A DNA stretch of 64,000 nucleotides. It comes from Rossellomorea vietnamensis. Lineage in GTDB: Bacteria > Bacillota > Bacilli > Bacillales > Bacillaceae_B. The stretch spans positions 372,001-436,000 of the forward strand of contig NZ_CP104558.1 of assembly GCF_025398035.1 (NCBI RefSeq), written 5' to 3'. Shown here one piece after another: positions 62,250 through 64,000 of this stretch (position 1 is its first letter; each line of letters starts with the position of its first letter). Under the pieces are notes generated by a model. The model saw only the letters and a list, made by a program, of their open reading frames with translations, ran no database searches and was not told where the DNA came from. The translations under genes and the position numbers were made by a program.

Positions 62250-62477
62250 ATGAACGCAGATAAAGTATTAGATGCAAAGGGACTTGCTTGTCCGATGCCA
62301 ATCGTAAAAACCCGAAAGGCTATTAAAGAAATCGAATCCGGCCAAATCCTGGAGGTTCAAACAACAGATAAAGGTGCAAAAAGTGACCTTACAGCATGGG
62401 CTAAATCGACTGGACATGAATTACTCGATTCGAATGAAGAAAATGATGTATTTACATTTTGGATAAAAAAAGGCTAA
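62250..62477 (+). CDS. TusA-like sulfur-carrier protein
   Basis: A 75-residue TusA-family sulfur carrier with the signature CPMPIVKT; Cys14 would carry a persulfide. The first 20 codons closely match those of the TusA-rhodanese gene 0.8 kb downstream. GAGGAGG before ATG. It probably passes sulfane sulfur between the rhodanese and DsrE-like proteins. Confidence 0.9.
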   Translation: MNADKVLDAKGLACPMPIVKTRKAIKEIESGQILEVQTTDKGAKSDLTAWAKSTGHELLDSNEENDVFTFWIKKG

Positions 62478-62487
62478 ATTTTTTTGA

Positions 62488-62503
62488 GGGGGTATATACC
62501 CCC
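62488..62503. promoter_or_regulatory. CstR-like palindrome 3
   Basis: GGGGGTATATACCCCC, a perfect 16-nt palindrome just before the DsrE gene. The half-sites point the opposite way to those of sites 1 and 2, so binding is uncertain. Confidence 0.5.
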
Positions 62504-62526
62504 TGTAGTAAATAGGAGGGGACACA

Positions 62527-63006
62527 ATGTCAGAGAGAAAAACAACCAATATCATTCTATTTAGTGGAGATTACGATAAAGCGATGGCAGCCTACATCAT
62601 TGCAAACGGTGCTGCAGCATATGATCATGAAGTAACGATTTTTCATACGTTCTGGGGATTGAATGCATTGAGAAAAGAAGAAATGGTACCCGTTAAAAAA
62701 GGATTCATGGAAAAAATGTTTGGTAAAATGATGCCTCGTGGAGCTGATAAAATGGGGTTATCAAATATGAATTTTATGGGCATGGGTCCAAAAATGATCA
62801 AAGGTGTCATGAAAAAGCATAATGCCATGCCTCTGCCTGATTTGATCGACATGGCAAGAGAACAGGAAATTAAATTGGTTGCATGTACCATGACCATGGA
62901 TCTACTGGGTCTACACAAAGACGAACTGTTGGAAGAAATTGAATACGCTGGAGTAGCAGCTTATTTAGCAGATGCTGAGGACGGAAATGTGAACTTGTTC
63001 ATCTAA
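62527..63006 (+). CDS. DsrE/DsrF-like family protein
   Basis: A 159-residue cytoplasmic DsrE2-type protein: beta-strand opening IILFSGDYDKAMAAYIIANGAA, Met-rich middle, and conserved Cys in LVACTMTMDLLG that would take sulfur. Works in sulfur relay with TusA and rhodanese proteins. Fully inside the CstR operon. Confidence 0.9.
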   Translation: MSERKTTNIILFSGDYDKAMAAYIIANGAAAYDHEVTIFHTFWGLNALRKEEMVPVKKGFMEKMFGKMMPRGADKMGLSNMNFMGMGPKMIKGVMKKHNAMPLPDLIDMAREQEIKLVACTMTMDLLGLHKDELLEEIEYAGVAAYLADAEDGNVNLFI

Positions 63007-63025
63007 ATTTTTTTTGAAAACAAAT

Positions 63026-63041
63026 ATACCCTACGCGGTAA
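63026..63041. promoter_or_regulatory. CstR operator-like site 4 (degenerate)
   Basis: ATACCCTACGCGGTAA, one perfect half-site and one 4-of-6 half, just before the TusA-rhodanese gene. Confidence 0.4.
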
Positions 63042-63055
63042 TTGGAGGTCTTTAT

Positions 63056-63628
63056 ATGAACACCATTGAATCAAACTTTGTATTAGACGCAAAGGGACTT
63101 GCTTGTCCCATGCCGATTGTAAAAACAAAAAAAGCGATGAATAACCTGGAAGCAGGGCATGTGATTGAAATTCAGGCTACCGATAAAGGATCAAAGGCGG
63201 ATCTTCAAGCATGGGCAAAGAGTTCCGGTCATGAGTATTTAGGCACCATCGAAGAAGGGGATGTCCTTAAGCATTTCGTCCGAAAATCAAGCGGTGAAGA
63301 GGCAGTTGAGCGTAAACACGAGGCTGTTACAGACAACGCCACACTGGCAGGGAAATTAAGCGATGAAAATGTGATCGTTCTGGATGTCCGTGAAAAAGCG
63401 GAATATGCCTTTAATCATATTCCAGGGGCTGTTTCGATACCCCTTGGGGAACTTGAAAACCGTGTCAATGAATTGAATAAAGACAAAGAAGTTTATGTTG
63501 TATGCCGTACAGGAAACAGAAGTGACATGGCAGCTCAACTATTAGATGAAAAAGGATTTGCGAATGTATTCAATGTGGTTCCGGGTATGAGCGATTGGTC
63601 TGGGGACTTGGAGTCGGATATTAAATAA
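63056..63628 (+). CDS. TusA-rhodanese fusion sulfurtransferase
   Basis: A 190-residue two-domain protein: TusA domain (1-75, CPMP with Cys17) and rhodanese domain (about 105-190, active-site loop VVCRTGNRSD with Cys150). Resembles part of the S. aureus CstA multidomain sulfurtransferase. GGAGG precedes the ATG; an in-frame start upstream lacks a site. Confidence 0.92.
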   Translation: MNTIESNFVLDAKGLACPMPIVKTKKAMNNLEAGHVIEIQATDKGSKADLQAWAKSSGHEYLGTIEEGDVLKHFVRKSSGEEAVERKHEAVTDNATLAGKLSDENVIVLDVREKAEYAFNHIPGAVSIPLGELENRVNELNKDKEVYVVCRTGNRSDMAAQLLDEKGFANVFNVVPGMSDWSGDLESDIK

Positions 63629-63652
63629 TTCATTTTTCAGGAGGGTTAAATA

Positions 63653-64000
63653 ATGGCTGTAACACCAATGAAATCAAAAGAAGTAGCACAAAAAGTAATG
63701 AAAAAAGAAGAATTATTCATCTTAGATGTTCGTAACGTGGATGCATTTGAAGATTGGAAAATCGAAGGTGAAAACATTGAATATTTGAATATTCCCTATT
63801 TCGACCTTTTAGACGGCGTGGAAGAAATCCTGGATAAACTGCCTGTAGATAAAGATATTCTAGTGGTCTGTGCTAAAGAAGGCTCTTCCATCATGGTTGC
63901 AGAAATGCTTTCAGATGAGGGGAAGGACGTGTCCTATCTGGAGGGTGGCATGAAGGCTTGGAGTGAACATTTAGAGCCGGTTAAGGTAGGGGACCTATCG
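63653..64000 (+). CDS. Rhodanese-domain protein, cut by the window end (probable rhodanese-MBL)
   Basis: The first 116 codons of a gene running off the window: a rhodanese domain with LFILDVRN and active-site loop VVCAKEGSS (Cys73), and AGGAGGG before ATG. In bacilli this N-terminal region is usually followed by a metallo-beta-lactamase-fold persulfide dioxygenase domain (CstB/ETHE1 type), which fits the operon; the second domain is not visible here. Confidence 0.85.
   Translation, partial: MAVTPMKSKEVAQKVMKKEELFILDVRNVDAFEDWKIEGENIEYLNIPYFDLLDGVEEILDKLPVDKDILVVCAKEGSSIMVAEMLSDEGKDVSYLEGGMKAWSEHLEPVKVGDLS

Noticed and set aside
62488-62503. Rho-independent terminator after the tusA-like gene
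   Set aside because: The palindrome has no loop and no T run after it, and the operon continues; operator or processing hairpin is more likely.

Overview
The window is chromosomal DNA of a moderately low-GC, endospore-forming member of the Bacillaceae. It carries a tricistronic gerA-type germinant receptor, a YhcN/YlaJ sporulation lipoprotein, a Spo0M-like protein, strong AGGAGG ribosome-binding sites, frequent TTG/GTG starts, and Bacillus-type guanine and cobalamin riboswitches. A marine/soil Bacillus sensu lato (Rossellomorea-like) fits; this is an inference from gene content, not a search. I see no rRNA, tRNA, CRISPR array, insertion sequence or prophage.

Layout. 0-11 kb: aldehyde dehydrogenase, a TelA/XpaC pair, a D,D-carboxypeptidase-like protein, a YidC2 insertase preceded by a MifM-like arrest peptide, a membrane cupredoxin, a DUF1033 protein and the ger operon. 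11-17.6 kb: two short genes, a cold-inducible YdjO-like protein, a YtcJ-like amidohydrolase, RecQ and an ABC-F ATPase. 17.6-19.2 kb: a 141-nt DNA cloverleaf and a long structured leader with a 7-codon ORF ahead of a MutS2-like ATPase. 19.2-31 kb: ZIP transporter, YhcN, Fsr-type MFS, purine permease under a guanine riboswitch, CvfB, an MFS exporter behind a 19-codon leader, a C45 hydrolase, a glycosyltransferase and MsrA. 31.4-39 kb: a B12 riboswitch followed by a cobalamin uptake and salvage operon (BtuF, BtuC, BtuD-CbiZ fusion, two divergent CobU homologues, CobS, CobC, PduO, and a PurM-like protein that may be an alpha-ribazole kinase). 39-54 kb: LytR-CpsA-Psr protein, proline biosynthesis (proC, proB, proA), exonuclease plus DUF294 pair, MMPL exporter, HAD phosphatase, RlmI-like methyltransferase, lipase-like hydrolase and M29 aminopeptidase. 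53.5-54.9 kb: an NprR/PlcR-like HTH-TPR regulator with an adjacent 38-residue secreted-peptide gene, a probable RRNPP quorum-sensing pair. 55-61.7 kb: threonine aldolase, YckD-like, short Spo0M, CstA, cory-CC-star plus ArsA, M24 peptidase. 61.8-64 kb: a CstR-controlled persulfide/sulfurtransferase operon that runs off the window end.

The recurring theme is control in 5' leaders: an arrest peptide whose 3' codons form the hairpin hiding the yidC2 ribosome-binding site; a leader peptide with mutually exclusive hairpins before an MFS exporter; a promoter, micro-ORF, structured RNA and terminator before a MutS2-like gene; two riboswitches; and CstR operators repeated through the sulfur operon. 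The strongest candidates for undescribed biology are the HTH-TPR/peptide pair, the two leader-peptide systems, the diverged MifM, and the cloverleaf.
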